A stretch of DNA of 5,455 nucleotides from Clostridia bacterium. Its GTDB lineage: Bacteria > Bacillota_A > Clostridia > Oscillospirales > CAG-272. The notes under the pieces were generated by a model. It did not search any database. It was not told the origin of the DNA and saw only the letters and a program-made list of their open reading frames with translations. The position numbers and the translations under genes are program-made. The stretch is from the NCBI GenBank assembly GCA_017472105.1, contig JAFUQY010000141.1:1-5455 (forward strand). Reading direction: 5' to 3'. Positions 1 to 5,455 of this stretch are shown here, piece after piece (position 1 is the first letter of the stretch; each line of letters starts with the position of its first letter).

Positions 1-1
1 C

Positions 2-472
2 GAAACGGAGGAGCACATGGACGCCATCTTCCGCGAAACCGACGGCACGGGACTCCCGGACTACCCGACAGTGTCGTCGAATATCTACTCGATTCTCACA
101 TCGTTCCTCTCGCAGAAAAACTCCGTCGGACCGGCACAGAAATCCGCTGCGGCAATCCATCGGGCGGCGGCATATATCGCGGAGAACTACGCCCGGAACA
201 TAACGACGCAGGAAATCGCCGACGCCGTGTATCTCTCGCGCTCGTACATGTCCGAGATGTTCGCAAAAACCTACGGCATGGCACCGCATGAGTACCTCAT
301 CATGTACCGCCTGTCGCATGTGAAGGATGATTTAATCAATACGCAGCGCTCCCTGTCCGATATCGCGGAGTCAAGCGGGTTCCAGAATGTGTTCGCGCTC
401 TCCCGTGTGTTCAAGCAGAAGTTCGGCATGTCCCCGTCGGAATACCGGAGAAGCATGGGGAACGGGGATTGA
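2..472 (+). CDS. AraC-family transcriptional regulator, C-terminal part (5' end outside window)
   Basis: DNA-binding C-terminus of an AraC/XylS-type regulator. Numbering from the ATG at 17, the first helix-turn-helix lies at about residues 62-95 (TTQEIADAVYLSRSYMSEMF, then the YGMAPHEYL turn). The second lies at about 111-145 and carries the family signature (SDIAESSGFQNVFALSRVFK, then FGMSPSEYR). Residues 1-45 look like a linker or the end of a sensing domain. The frame is open to the left edge (E-T-E-E-H before the Met), and AraC proteins usually carry a further 150 or more N-terminal residues, so I read this as a truncated gene. A GGAGG at 7-11 sits 5 bases before the ATG at 17 and would suit a ribosome binding site, so a stand-alone 151-residue protein cannot be excluded. 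The effector and targets are not visible. Family assignment is secure; the start is not. Confidence 0.9.
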   Translation, partial: ETEEHMDAIFRETDGTGLPDYPTVSSNIYSILTSFLSQKNSVGPAQKSAAAIHRAAAYIAENYARNITTQEIADAVYLSRSYMSEMFAKTYGMAPHEYLIMYRLSHVKDDLINTQRSLSDIAESSGFQNVFALSRVFKQKFGMSPSEYRRSMGNGD

Positions 473-482
473 ATAAAATGAA

Positions 483-541
483 AGATCCGCCTGCCTTTGC
501 AGATGTAAGGTAAGCGGATCTGTGCGGTTTGTTCGGTTTTT
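483..541 (+). terminator. Probable intrinsic terminator after the AraC-type gene
   Basis: Two 15-base arms, 483-497 and 507-521, pair around a 9-base loop. The outer 8 pairs are perfect (AGATCCGC/GCGGATCT), then there is one C-A mismatch and one G-U wobble. The following sequence to 541 is T-rich (GTTTGTTCGGTTTTT) but the T run is not immediately against the stem, so termination may be inefficient. It starts 11 bases after the regulator's stop codon. Confidence 0.65.
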
Positions 542-580
542 GAAAATTCAGCCGTATGTATTCCAAAATCCGGCGGACTG

Positions 581-589
581 TGCTATAAT
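581..589 (+). promoter_or_regulatory. Extended -10 promoter for the SGNH hydrolase gene
   Basis: TGCTATAAT is a perfect TGnTATAAT extended -10 element. No good -35 hexamer is seen: 17 bases upstream there is TTCCAA at 561-566, matching TTGACA at only three positions. This is the pattern expected when the TGn motif compensates for a weak -35. The predicted transcript would start near 596 and have a leader of about 30 bases. The weak -35 leaves room for an activator, but no operator is obvious. Confidence 0.7.
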
Positions 590-613
590 AATTCCGATAT
601 TATTCTGATTTCT

Positions 614-620
614 GAGAGGG
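614..620 (+). promoter_or_regulatory. Shine-Dalgarno site deciding the hydrolase start
   Basis: GAGAGGG ends only one base before the first in-frame ATG (622) but 7 bases before the second (628) and 13 before the third (634). The spacing favours 628 as the true initiation codon. Confidence 0.6.
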
Positions 621-627
621 CATGAAA

Positions 628-1275
628 ATGAACATGAAAAACATCATGATTTTCGGTGACAGCTATTCCACGTTCACCGGATACATCCCGGACGGCTATG
701 CGGTTTACTATTCTCCCGCGGGCAGACCGGAAACCGACGTGACGAAGGTGGAGGAAACATGGTGGCACAGAGTCTGCACGGAGCTGGAGCTCAATCTGGT
801 GCTGAACAACAGCTGGTCGGGTTCCACGCTGTGCAATACCGGATACGCCGGCGACTGTTCCATGACAAATTCCTTCCTGCACCGTCTGGATGTGCTGAAG
901 GAAGAAAAATTCTTTGAGACGCACGAGATCGACACCGTTTTCATCTTCGGATGCACCAATGACAGCTGGGCAAACGCGCCCCTCGGCGAGATCGGATTCG
1001 GGGACTACACCAGGGAGGAGCTTGCCTCGGTATGTCCTGCCATCTGCTGCTTTATCGGACGCGTGAAGGAAACTCTGCCCGGCGCGAACGTGATCTTCCT
1101 CATCAATACCGATCTCAAGCCGCAGATCGGTGAAGCGGTGAAGGCGGCATCCGAACATCACGGAACATCCTATATCGAGCTGAAAACCATCGACAAGCGC
1201 TCCGGTCATCCCACGGTTCAGGGCATGAAGGACATCGCGGATCAGGTGACTGCGTTTGTCAGAGGACAGCAGTAA
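628..1275 (+). CDS. SGNH/GDSL-type hydrolase family protein
   Basis: Small cytoplasmic alpha/beta hydrolase of the SGNH fold (215 residues from the ATG at 628; 217 if 622 is used). No signal peptide or membrane segment is seen. Numbering from 628, block I is IFGDSYS with the presumed nucleophile Ser12, block II is NSWSGST with Gly65, block III is IFGCTND with Asn111, and block V is SGHPT with His194. These four give the S-G-N-H set that forms the nucleophile, oxyanion hole and base. The usual acid three residues before the histidine is replaced by Arg191; the nearest acid is Asp189, five residues before it. Family members cleave ester or acetyl groups on lipids, sugars or cell-wall polymers; the substrate here cannot be read from the sequence. 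The gene has its own promoter upstream and a terminator downstream, and converges on the peptidase gene. The fold is well supported, the specific function is unknown. Confidence 0.88.
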   Translation: MNMKNIMIFGDSYSTFTGYIPDGYAVYYSPAGRPETDVTKVEETWWHRVCTELELNLVLNNSWSGSTLCNTGYAGDCSMTNSFLHRLDVLKEEKFFETHEIDTVFIFGCTNDSWANAPLGEIGFGDYTREELASVCPAICCFIGRVKETLPGANVIFLINTDLKPQIGEAVKAASEHHGTSYIELKTIDKRSGHPTVQGMKDIADQVTAFVRGQQ

Positions 1276-1316
1276 TCCGCTGATACAAAAATGCATAACA
1301 GTATGCGCTGCATAAG

Positions 1317-1354
1317 AAAAATCTCACCGGTGAAAGAAGCCGATGAGATTTTTT
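1317..1354. terminator. Bidirectional terminator between convergent genes
   Basis: Arms 1321-1330 (ATCTCACCGG) and 1340-1349 (CCGATGAGAT) pair with a single C-A mismatch around a 9-base loop. An A run precedes the left arm (1317-1321) and a T run follows the right arm (to 1354), so the hairpin reads as stem plus U tract on either strand. It lies about 40 bases after the hydrolase stop on the + strand and about 20 bases after the peptidase stop on the - strand. Confidence 0.82.
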
Positions 1355-1375
1355 GTTATTATAATAAATTGTAGG

Positions 1376-3694
1376 TTATTCGCCGAGCTGCCAGATCCGG
1401 GTCAGCCAGAGATTGAAGTGGAGCTGTTCCTCATCATCAGCGTATTCCGCGGGAATCAGCGGCGCATAATCGCGAAGAACCTCACGGTAGGAAACGGATG
1501 CGGATCCGCCGTTCACGGTAACAGTGCAGTCGGTGTGGATCTTGATGCTGTATCCTTCGCTCAGATCATAGGTCTTCGTGGTGATGCCGTCGTCCAGTGT
1601 GAAGGACTGTGCGGACACATCGGTGAACGTGAGGTAGACGAGGGCTTCTTCCGTATTTCTGCGGATTTTCAGCGCATTTCCGGATGCCGCGGACAGAATT
1701 GCATGATCGACCGGGATTTTCTCACCGGTTCCCGCGTAGTATCCGTCTGCGTAGTCCATTTCAGGGGCGTATTTCTTCAGGGCGCCGTATGCGTTGAGGT
1801 CGTAGATGCGGTATTCGCCCGCTCCGGTTTCATCCACCGCATAAACCAGCGCGTCGTCGTAGGGCAGCTTGGCGATGTTCTGCTTGCCCTGCAGGTTCAC
1901 GCTTGCATCGGGACGGCTCAGGCTGACAATCAGGAAGAGAATCAAAGCGCATGCAAGAATGTGAGCCGCACCTTCCGCGGAGGATGCCGTGATTTCCTTC
2001 TTCCGGATTGCCTGCATCACGCCGCGTACGGAGAATCTGCCGCAGACGGGCGAGATGGCAATGCCGATTCCGAATACAGCGATCGCAAAGACCAGACCGT
2101 ACACATATGCCATGGTCAGACCAAGCGCGGTAACGGCGAGAACGATCACGGGAATCACGATGGGGAAGTACAGTGCAGTCGCGAGAAGCTCACCGTGATA
2201 TGCGGCAATGTCGGTTTTCTTCACGCAGGTGACGAGCAGTTCGTTGAGCATCAGCAGGATTCCGCTGAACATGAAGAGGTAGCTTGCATCCGCGAGGACA
2301 AAGGACAGCACAATCCCGAGGAAGACATGCACATACGCAAATGCTCTCGTCAGGTCGCGTCCGGTGATTTTCAGCCATCTGCACGCGAAGTGGGACGTGA
2401 ACACCGTGACGGCGAGGGAGAGGATGCCGATGCCCACGATGATGGCGGTGTTGGAGTAGGTGATGGTGCCGACCATGTGGATATCAATCACACCGGCAAG
2501 AACGGCGATGTACTGGAAGAGATAGTAGCACAGATATGCCGCGCCCGCACTGAGAGCAAGACCGGCGACGATTGCCGCGATGGCTTTTGCACTTCTGCCG
2601 AGGTTGCCGCTCTTCCGGGAGAGCCACAGATTCGCCGCCAGCAGAAGAATGCCGATGACGGCAAAGACGATGACTGTGCTGTGGTTGTAAACAACGGTGG
2701 TGAGATTGAGGTAGGAGAAGAAAATCGCGGATTCGTCAGCGTCGTGCAGGGAATCGAGATCATAATCCGCGAGAACGGTGATGATTCTTTCCACAATCTG
2801 CGCCTGCTGGGAGAGATAGCTCAGTCCGACATTTGCGGGATTGTCGTTCTGGGTGTGGTAATCCTCACCGCCGCCGACGTTCGCCATGTTCAGACCCTGA
2901 TATACCTCCTTGAAATTGGTGAAGTCGGTGCCGTTGGGCATCATGTCGTACACCATGGTGGCGATGGAGCAGGTGAACAGATTCTCATTGATTTCCGAGA
3001 ACAGTTTAATCGTGTTGTAGTTGTTCTTTGCGGTTTCGAACATGATGAGAGTGCCGCTGGTTCCGCGGGATTCCAGATTGGTGCCGAACCGGATTCTGCC
3101 GACAACGTTGTTAAAGCCGGTGAAGTCACGCATGAACGCTTCGGAGCCGTACAGTCCGTATTCCTCGCCGTTGACGAAGCAGAACACAAGATCGTTGGTC
3201 AGAGTGAGACCGTTTTCCATCTGTTCAAGGGTATATCGCATCGCTTCCAGCATGACGGCACATGCCACACCGTCGTCGGAAGAACCCTGACCCATGGGAA
3301 CGGAGTCGTAGTGTCCCATGAACATGAAGACGTCTCCCGTGGGCGTTTCCGCGTTTGCCGGAATATGTACGATCAGGTTTTCCAGATACCAGTTCTGATA
3401 CCGGCTGTCTTCAGCAACATATTCCTGCACCAGATAGGCTGGAACTTCCGTGGTATCGCCGCTGATTACGCCGTATTTTTCGCTTTCGGCAATGAGGTAT
3501 TCCAGTGCCGCACGGTTGGAGGCTTTGTCCGCGATGGAACGGGGCCCGTTTTCGGACAGTTTTTCGATATGATTCAGGATGGCTTCCTGATCGAATGCGG
3601 TTTCGTGCCGGGTTTCGCTTGAGTCCATGACGGATACCGTGAAAAACAGGCACAGGATGACGGCAAATACGCCGATCACAATTCGTTTTATCAT
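1376..3694 (-). CDS. Membrane-anchored M28-family zinc metallopeptidase, ERMP1/Pff1-like architecture
   Basis: Predicted two-zinc aminopeptidase-type enzyme of 772 residues. Residues 4-20 form an N-terminal membrane anchor or uncleaved signal. The M28 catalytic domain follows at about 35-315: GHYDS gives ligands His128 and Asp130, SSDDGVA gives bridging Asp140, NGEEYGLYGS gives base Glu177 and ligand Glu178, NLESRG gives Glu208, and EDYHTQND gives His280. All expected ligands are present, so it should be active. Residues about 338-592 hold some eight hydrophobic segments. A soluble tail of about 180 residues (595-772) closes the protein. Catalytic domain and tail are expected on the outer face of the membrane. 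This layout, with NLES.G.SG and PNGTDF, resembles eukaryotic ERMP1/Pff1 more than secreted bacterial M28 enzymes (recalled, not searched). The start is supported by AAAGGA at 3704-3709, 9 bases upstream. It appears to be monocistronic. Natural substrates are unknown. Confidence 0.9.
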   Translation of the reverse strand: MIKRIVIGVFAVILCLFFTVSVMDSSETRHETAFDQEAILNHIEKLSENGPRSIADKASNRAALEYLIAESEKYGVISGDTTEVPAYLVQEYVAEDSRYQNWYLENLIVHIPANAETPTGDVFMFMGHYDSVPMGQGSSDDGVACAVMLEAMRYTLEQMENGLTLTNDLVFCFVNGEEYGLYGSEAFMRDFTGFNNVVGRIRFGTNLESRGTSGTLIMFETAKNNYNTIKLFSEINENLFTCSIATMVYDMMPNGTDFTNFKEVYQGLNMANVGGGEDYHTQNDNPANVGLSYLSQQAQIVERIITVLADYDLDSLHDADESAIFFSYLNLTTVVYNHSTVIVFAVIGILLLAANLWLSRKSGNLGRSAKAIAAIVAGLALSAGAAYLCYYLFQYIAVLAGVIDIHMVGTITYSNTAIIVGIGILSLAVTVFTSHFACRWLKITGRDLTRAFAYVHVFLGIVLSFVLADASYLFMFSGILLMLNELLVTCVKKTDIAAYHGELLATALYFPIVIPVIVLAVTALGLTMAYVYGLVFAIAVFGIGIAISPVCGRFSVRGVMQAIRKKEITASSAEGAAHILACALILFLIVSLSRPDASVNLQGKQNIAKLPYDDALVYAVDETGAGEYRIYDLNAYGALKKYAPEMDYADGYYAGTGEKIPVDHAILSAASGNALKIRRNTEEALVYLTFTDVSAQSFTLDDGITTKTYDLSEGYSIKIHTDCTVTVNGGSASVSYREVLRDYAPLIPAEYADDEEQLHFNLWLTRIWQLGE

Positions 3695-3726
3695 GAGTAT
3701 AATTCCTTTCAGAGTAAACTCCCAAG

Positions 3727-3755
3727 ATTATAACACATGAAAGTTGATATGTCAA
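3727..3755 (-). promoter_or_regulatory. Consensus promoter of the M28 peptidase gene
   Basis: Read on the minus strand, TTGACA (3750-3755) and TATAAT (3727-3732) are both perfect and separated by 17 bases, with a TG one base before the -10 (extended -10). Transcription would begin near 3720 and give a leader of about 26 bases. Such a strong core promoter normally needs repression if it is to be controlled, and inverted repeats overlap and flank the -35 (3743-3756 and 3754-3777). Confidence 0.85.
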
Positions 3756-3756
3756 C
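3743..3756. repeat. 14-base dyad overlapping the peptidase -35 element
   Basis: GTTGATATGTCAAC reads as GTTGA/TCAAC arms around four central bases, with one mismatched pair in the centre. It contains the whole -35 hexamer. It could be an operator where a bound protein would block RNA polymerase, but part of the symmetry comes from the TTGACA element itself, so chance is possible. Confidence 0.35.
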
Positions 3757-3777
3757 AGTAAATAGAGGGTTACTGTT
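3754..3777. repeat. Inverted repeat AACAGTAA-N8-TTACTGTT upstream of the peptidase promoter
   Basis: Two perfect 8-base arms (3754-3761 and 3770-3777) are separated by 8 bases. The centre is about 45 bases upstream of the predicted transcription start, and the right-hand edge of the promoter (-35) overlaps the first two bases of one arm. No T tract follows on either strand, so it is not a terminator. The position suits a regulator binding at or just upstream of -35. The binding protein is not identifiable. Confidence 0.45.
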
Positions 3778-3790
3778 AAACAAAGACAAC

Positions 3791-3802
3791 AATTCCGGAA
3801 TT
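3791..3802. repeat. 12-base perfect palindrome AATTCCGGAATT
   Basis: Uninterrupted self-complementary sequence, about 75 bases upstream of the predicted peptidase transcription start and just beyond the malQ terminator. A second, overlapping palindrome GGAATTCC occupies 3797-3804. It may be a protein-binding site, but there is no second copy in the window to support this. Confidence 0.3.
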
Positions 3803-3818
3803 CCTCACCGGCGGATGC

Positions 3819-3869
3819 AAAAAAGACCTGAACACCGGGATACTTCATACCCCAAGTGCACAGGTCTTT
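3819..3869 (-). terminator. Intrinsic terminator of the 4-alpha-glucanotransferase gene
   Basis: Arms 3822-3830 and 3861-3869 (AAAGACCTG/CAGGTCTTT) pair perfectly. Inside them a further imperfect stem pairs GGGGTA with TATCCC and extends through CAC/GTG with a bulge, so the hairpin is long. On the minus strand it is followed by six T residues (A run at 3819-3824). It begins about 21 bases after the malQ stop codon. Confidence 0.88.
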
Positions 3870-3890
3870 CGTTTCAATTGCGGATCACGC

Positions 3891-5324
3891 TCACACGCGG
3901 CCGTACATTTTGTTCCAGTTCAGGAATTTCTTGCGGTCGATGGTGCCGAGCTGTTCTTTGGTGATGCGGTAGCTCCAGTTGTCTTCGTCCGTGCCGGGAA
4001 CGTTCAGTCGGGTGTCCTTGCCGTACAGGAGAAGGTCCTGAACGGGCAGAATGAGAAGTCCCGCATGGCTCTGGAACATGGTTCGGAGAATTTCGTCGTA
4101 GCCCTTGTCCCAGTCTTCGCCGAAGTAGCCGCAGTAGGAGAGAACATGTCTGCGGGTTTCGTCGTCCAGATCCCAGATGTATCCGAGAAGGGTGTTGTTG
4201 TCGTGGGTGCCGGTGTATGCGATGCAGTGGTTGTCGTAGTTGTGCGGGAGATGGGAAGAGCCGGGGTCACCGAGGAATGCGAACTGGAAGATTCTCATGC
4301 CCGGGAAGCCGCTGTCCTTCACAAGCTGTGCCACTTCGGGCGTGATGTCGCCGAGGTCTTCCGCGATCAGGAGCTTGTCGGGGCAGACTTCGCGGAGCGC
4401 GCGGACGAGACTCATGCCGGGACCCTTGACCCACTTGCCGTTCTTTGCGGTCTTTTCGCCTGCGGGAATGCAGAAATAGGATTCGAGCCCGCGGAAATGG
4501 TCGATGCGGACACCGTCGAAGAGCTCGCACATGAAGCTGATTCGATCCTTCCACCATGTGAAGCCGTCCGCCTCCATCTTGTCCCAGTCGTACAGGGGAT
4601 TGCCCCATACCTGACCGTCCGCGCTGAAGTAATCCGGCGGTACACCCGCGATGCCGGCAGGCTTGTTGTCCTCGTCCAGCTGGAACTGCTCGGGAGCCGC
4701 CCAGACGTCGGAGGAATTGAGCGCAACGTAAATCGGAATATCGCCGATGATGGAGATGCCTTTTTCGTTGGCGTAGTCCTTGATTTCCTTCCACTGACGG
4801 AAGAAGGTGTACTGCATGAACTGCCAGAGATGCAGAACTTCCTCGTCAACGGTGTCGTTTGTCCATTCCGTCCACGGCAGATCGTCATTGGATGCGCGGA
4901 TCGCCATGAATTTACAGAAATCGTTGGTACGGGGATGCTTTGCGAGGAATTCTTCGATGCCCTCCGTGTCGGTGCAGCGCTTTGCCGCCTTGTTCAGAAG
5001 CGCGAGACGTTCCTCAGAGAGACGCTTGAATTCACAGCTGTACGGAGTCTTCTGTTTTGCCGTGTCAACTTCCGCTTCGGTGAGAAGTCCTTCTTTCTGT
5101 AAAGTCGGCAGGTCGATGAAGTAGGGATTGACGGAGAAGGTGCTGAAGGAACAGTAGGGCGAATTGTACTTGTCGGGGAGACAGAAGGGAAGGGTCTGCC
5201 AGTAGGAGAATCCGCAGTCGCAGAGGAAGTCGATCCAGTCCTTCGCCGCCTGCCCGAAACTGCCTTCGGAATGTTCGCCCCAGAGCGTGGAAACGTGCAT
5301 TAATACGCCGCTTGATCTTTTCAT
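3891..5324 (-). CDS. malQ: 4-alpha-glucanotransferase (amylomaltase, GH77)
   Basis: Cytoplasmic disproportionating enzyme that moves alpha-1,4-glucan segments between maltodextrins, releasing glucose, in maltodextrin and glycogen/starch use. It has 477 residues, near the usual 500 of bacterial GH77. The catalytic triad is visible: nucleophile Asp275 in GVRIDHFRG, acid/base Glu322 in LIAEDLGDI, and transition-state Asp375 in TGTHDNNT. Other family hallmarks are GDIPIYVALNSSDVW (194-208), GVPPDYFSADGQVWGNPLYDW (228-247), SPYCSFSTFSVNPYFIDL (55-72) and NVPGTDEDNWSYR near the C-terminus. The N-terminal segment is a variant: the common SLPS.YGIGDLG is replaced by TLWGEHSEGSFG, and the usual GPTGYGDSPYQ by CLPDKYNSPYC. 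There is no signal peptide. The start at 5324 has AAAGG 8 bases upstream. Own promoter and terminator indicate a single-gene transcript; no glycogen phosphorylase, branching enzyme or maltose transporter gene is in view. Activity is very likely, exact chain-length preference is not predictable. Confidence 0.96.
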   Translation of the reverse strand: MKRSSGVLMHVSTLWGEHSEGSFGQAAKDWIDFLCDCGFSYWQTLPFCLPDKYNSPYCSFSTFSVNPYFIDLPTLQKEGLLTEAEVDTAKQKTPYSCEFKRLSEERLALLNKAAKRCTDTEGIEEFLAKHPRTNDFCKFMAIRASNDDLPWTEWTNDTVDEEVLHLWQFMQYTFFRQWKEIKDYANEKGISIIGDIPIYVALNSSDVWAAPEQFQLDEDNKPAGIAGVPPDYFSADGQVWGNPLYDWDKMEADGFTWWKDRISFMCELFDGVRIDHFRGLESYFCIPAGEKTAKNGKWVKGPGMSLVRALREVCPDKLLIAEDLGDITPEVAQLVKDSGFPGMRIFQFAFLGDPGSSHLPHNYDNHCIAYTGTHDNNTLLGYIWDLDDETRRHVLSYCGYFGEDWDKGYDEILRTMFQSHAGLLILPVQDLLLYGKDTRLNVPGTDEDNWSYRITKEQLGTIDRKKFLNWNKMYGRV

Positions 5325-5365
5325 GAATATTGCCTTTCGTGTGCGTTAATTTGTGTAATAACAAT

Positions 5366-5394
5366 AGTATATCGTAAATACAGTGGTTTGTCAA
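5366..5394 (-). promoter_or_regulatory. Near-consensus promoter of malQ
   Basis: On the minus strand, TTGACA (5389-5394) is followed after 17 bases by TATACT (5366-5371), one mismatch from TATAAT. No TGn extension is present. Transcription should begin near 5359, giving a leader of about 35 bases. No clear operator or catabolite-response site is seen beside it. Confidence 0.82.
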
Positions 5395-5420
5395 TAGGGG
5401 ATTTTCAACGAAGAATATGA

Positions 5421-5455
5421 TTATTCGCTCCATCCGGCAAGACGGCGGGCAAACA
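5421..5455 (-). CDS. Possible C-terminal end of an upstream gene, cut by window edge
   Basis: One minus-strand frame reads F-A-R-R-L-A-G-W-S-E followed by TAA at 5421-5423. The codons are GC-rich and resemble those of the neighbouring genes, while the sequence immediately after the stop becomes AT-rich and leads into the malQ promoter, as at a gene end. Ten codons are too few to identify a family. No terminator hairpin is visible between this stop and the malQ promoter; the small dyad GAATA-TGAT-TATTC at 5413-5426 is AT-rich and overlaps the stop. It may equally be non-coding. Confidence 0.35.
   Translation of the reverse strand, partial: FARRLAGWSE

Noticed and set aside
583..1296. A 237-codon open frame on the - strand, antisense to the SGNH hydrolase gene
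   Set aside because: It is in the same aligned register as the other shadows and is explained by the same codon bias. The + strand has the SGNH motifs, ribosome site and promoter.
1290..1313. Small repeated TGCATA/TATGC elements after the hydrolase stop
   Set aside because: The arms are only five bases and AT-rich. There is no T tract and no second copy in the window, so they are consistent with chance.
1343..3622. A 759-codon open frame on the + strand, antisense to the M28 peptidase gene
   Set aside because: It is codon-on-codon with the peptidase, so it stays open simply because the peptidase avoids TTA, CTA and TCA codons from residue 26 onward. It closes exactly at the TCA codon for Ser25. 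The translation has low-complexity, His/Val/Gly/Asp-rich composition and no domain, while the minus strand has a full set of M28 motifs, promoter and ribosome site.
3411..3848. A 145-codon minus-strand frame spanning the peptidase promoter region
   Set aside because: It runs through the terminator of malQ and the consensus promoter and overlaps the peptidase N-terminus out of frame. It has no recognisable domain and a poor composition.
4065..5102. A 345-codon open frame on the + strand, antisense to malQ
   Set aside because: It is in the same codon-on-codon register and ends at the TTA codon for Leu75 of MalQ. Its translation contains runs of valine opposite Asn/Asp/His codons and no recognisable domain.
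5065..5433. A 122-codon minus-strand frame across the malQ start
   Set aside because: It crosses the malQ promoter and then shadows malQ out of frame, and no family features are seen.
1..5455. Search for CRISPR arrays, tRNA genes, insertion sequences, phage genes, toxin-antitoxin pairs and riboswitch leaders
   Set aside because: No regularly spaced repeats, cloverleaf, terminal inverted repeats with a transposase, or long conserved-looking leader was seen. The leaders predicted from the promoters are only about 25-35 bases, too short for a riboswitch.

Overview
The window looks like a stretch of ordinary chromosome from a Gram-positive bacterium, most likely an anaerobic Clostridia-type Firmicute such as a gut Oscillospiraceae or Lachnospiraceae relative. 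This is inferred from three things: near-consensus TTGACA/TATAAT promoters with TGn extensions, purine-rich Shine-Dalgarno sites, and the protein families present in a genome of roughly balanced GC. No rRNA, marker gene or plasmid/phage gene is present to fix the taxonomy. I see no CRISPR array, tRNA, insertion sequence or phage hallmark.

Layout, left to right. (1) Positions 2-472 (+): the C-terminal part of an AraC-family transcription regulator, cut by the left edge, followed by a hairpin that probably terminates it. (2) Positions 628-1275 (+): a compact SGNH/GDSL-type hydrolase with its own extended -10 promoter. (3) Positions 1317-1354: a hairpin with A and T tracts on opposite sides, serving as a shared terminator for two convergent genes. 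(4) Positions 1376-3694 (-): a large membrane-anchored M28-type zinc peptidase whose architecture resembles the eukaryotic ERMP1/Pff1 proteins. It has an excellent promoter overlapped and flanked by inverted repeats. (5) Positions 3819-3869: a strong terminator for the next gene. (6) Positions 3891-5324 (-): a GH77 4-alpha-glucanotransferase (MalQ) with its own near-consensus promoter. (7) Positions 5421-5455 (-): possibly the last ten codons of another gene, cut by the right edge.

Every complete gene appears to be its own transcription unit, with a recognisable promoter on one side and a terminator on the other, so the window is not one operon or one pathway. MalQ points to maltodextrin or glycogen metabolism in the cytoplasm. 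The M28 protein points to peptide processing at the membrane surface. The SGNH protein is probably an esterase or acyl/acetyl hydrolase of unknown substrate. The AraC protein could regulate a gene to its left or the hydrolase to its right, and the sequence does not decide which.

I did not find a convincing undescribed multi-gene system. The points most worth a second look are the ERMP1-like bacterial peptidase, the dyads around its promoter, the altered catalytic spacing in the SGNH protein and the variant N-terminal half of MalQ. Very long open frames opposite the real genes are explained by codon usage and are not annotated.
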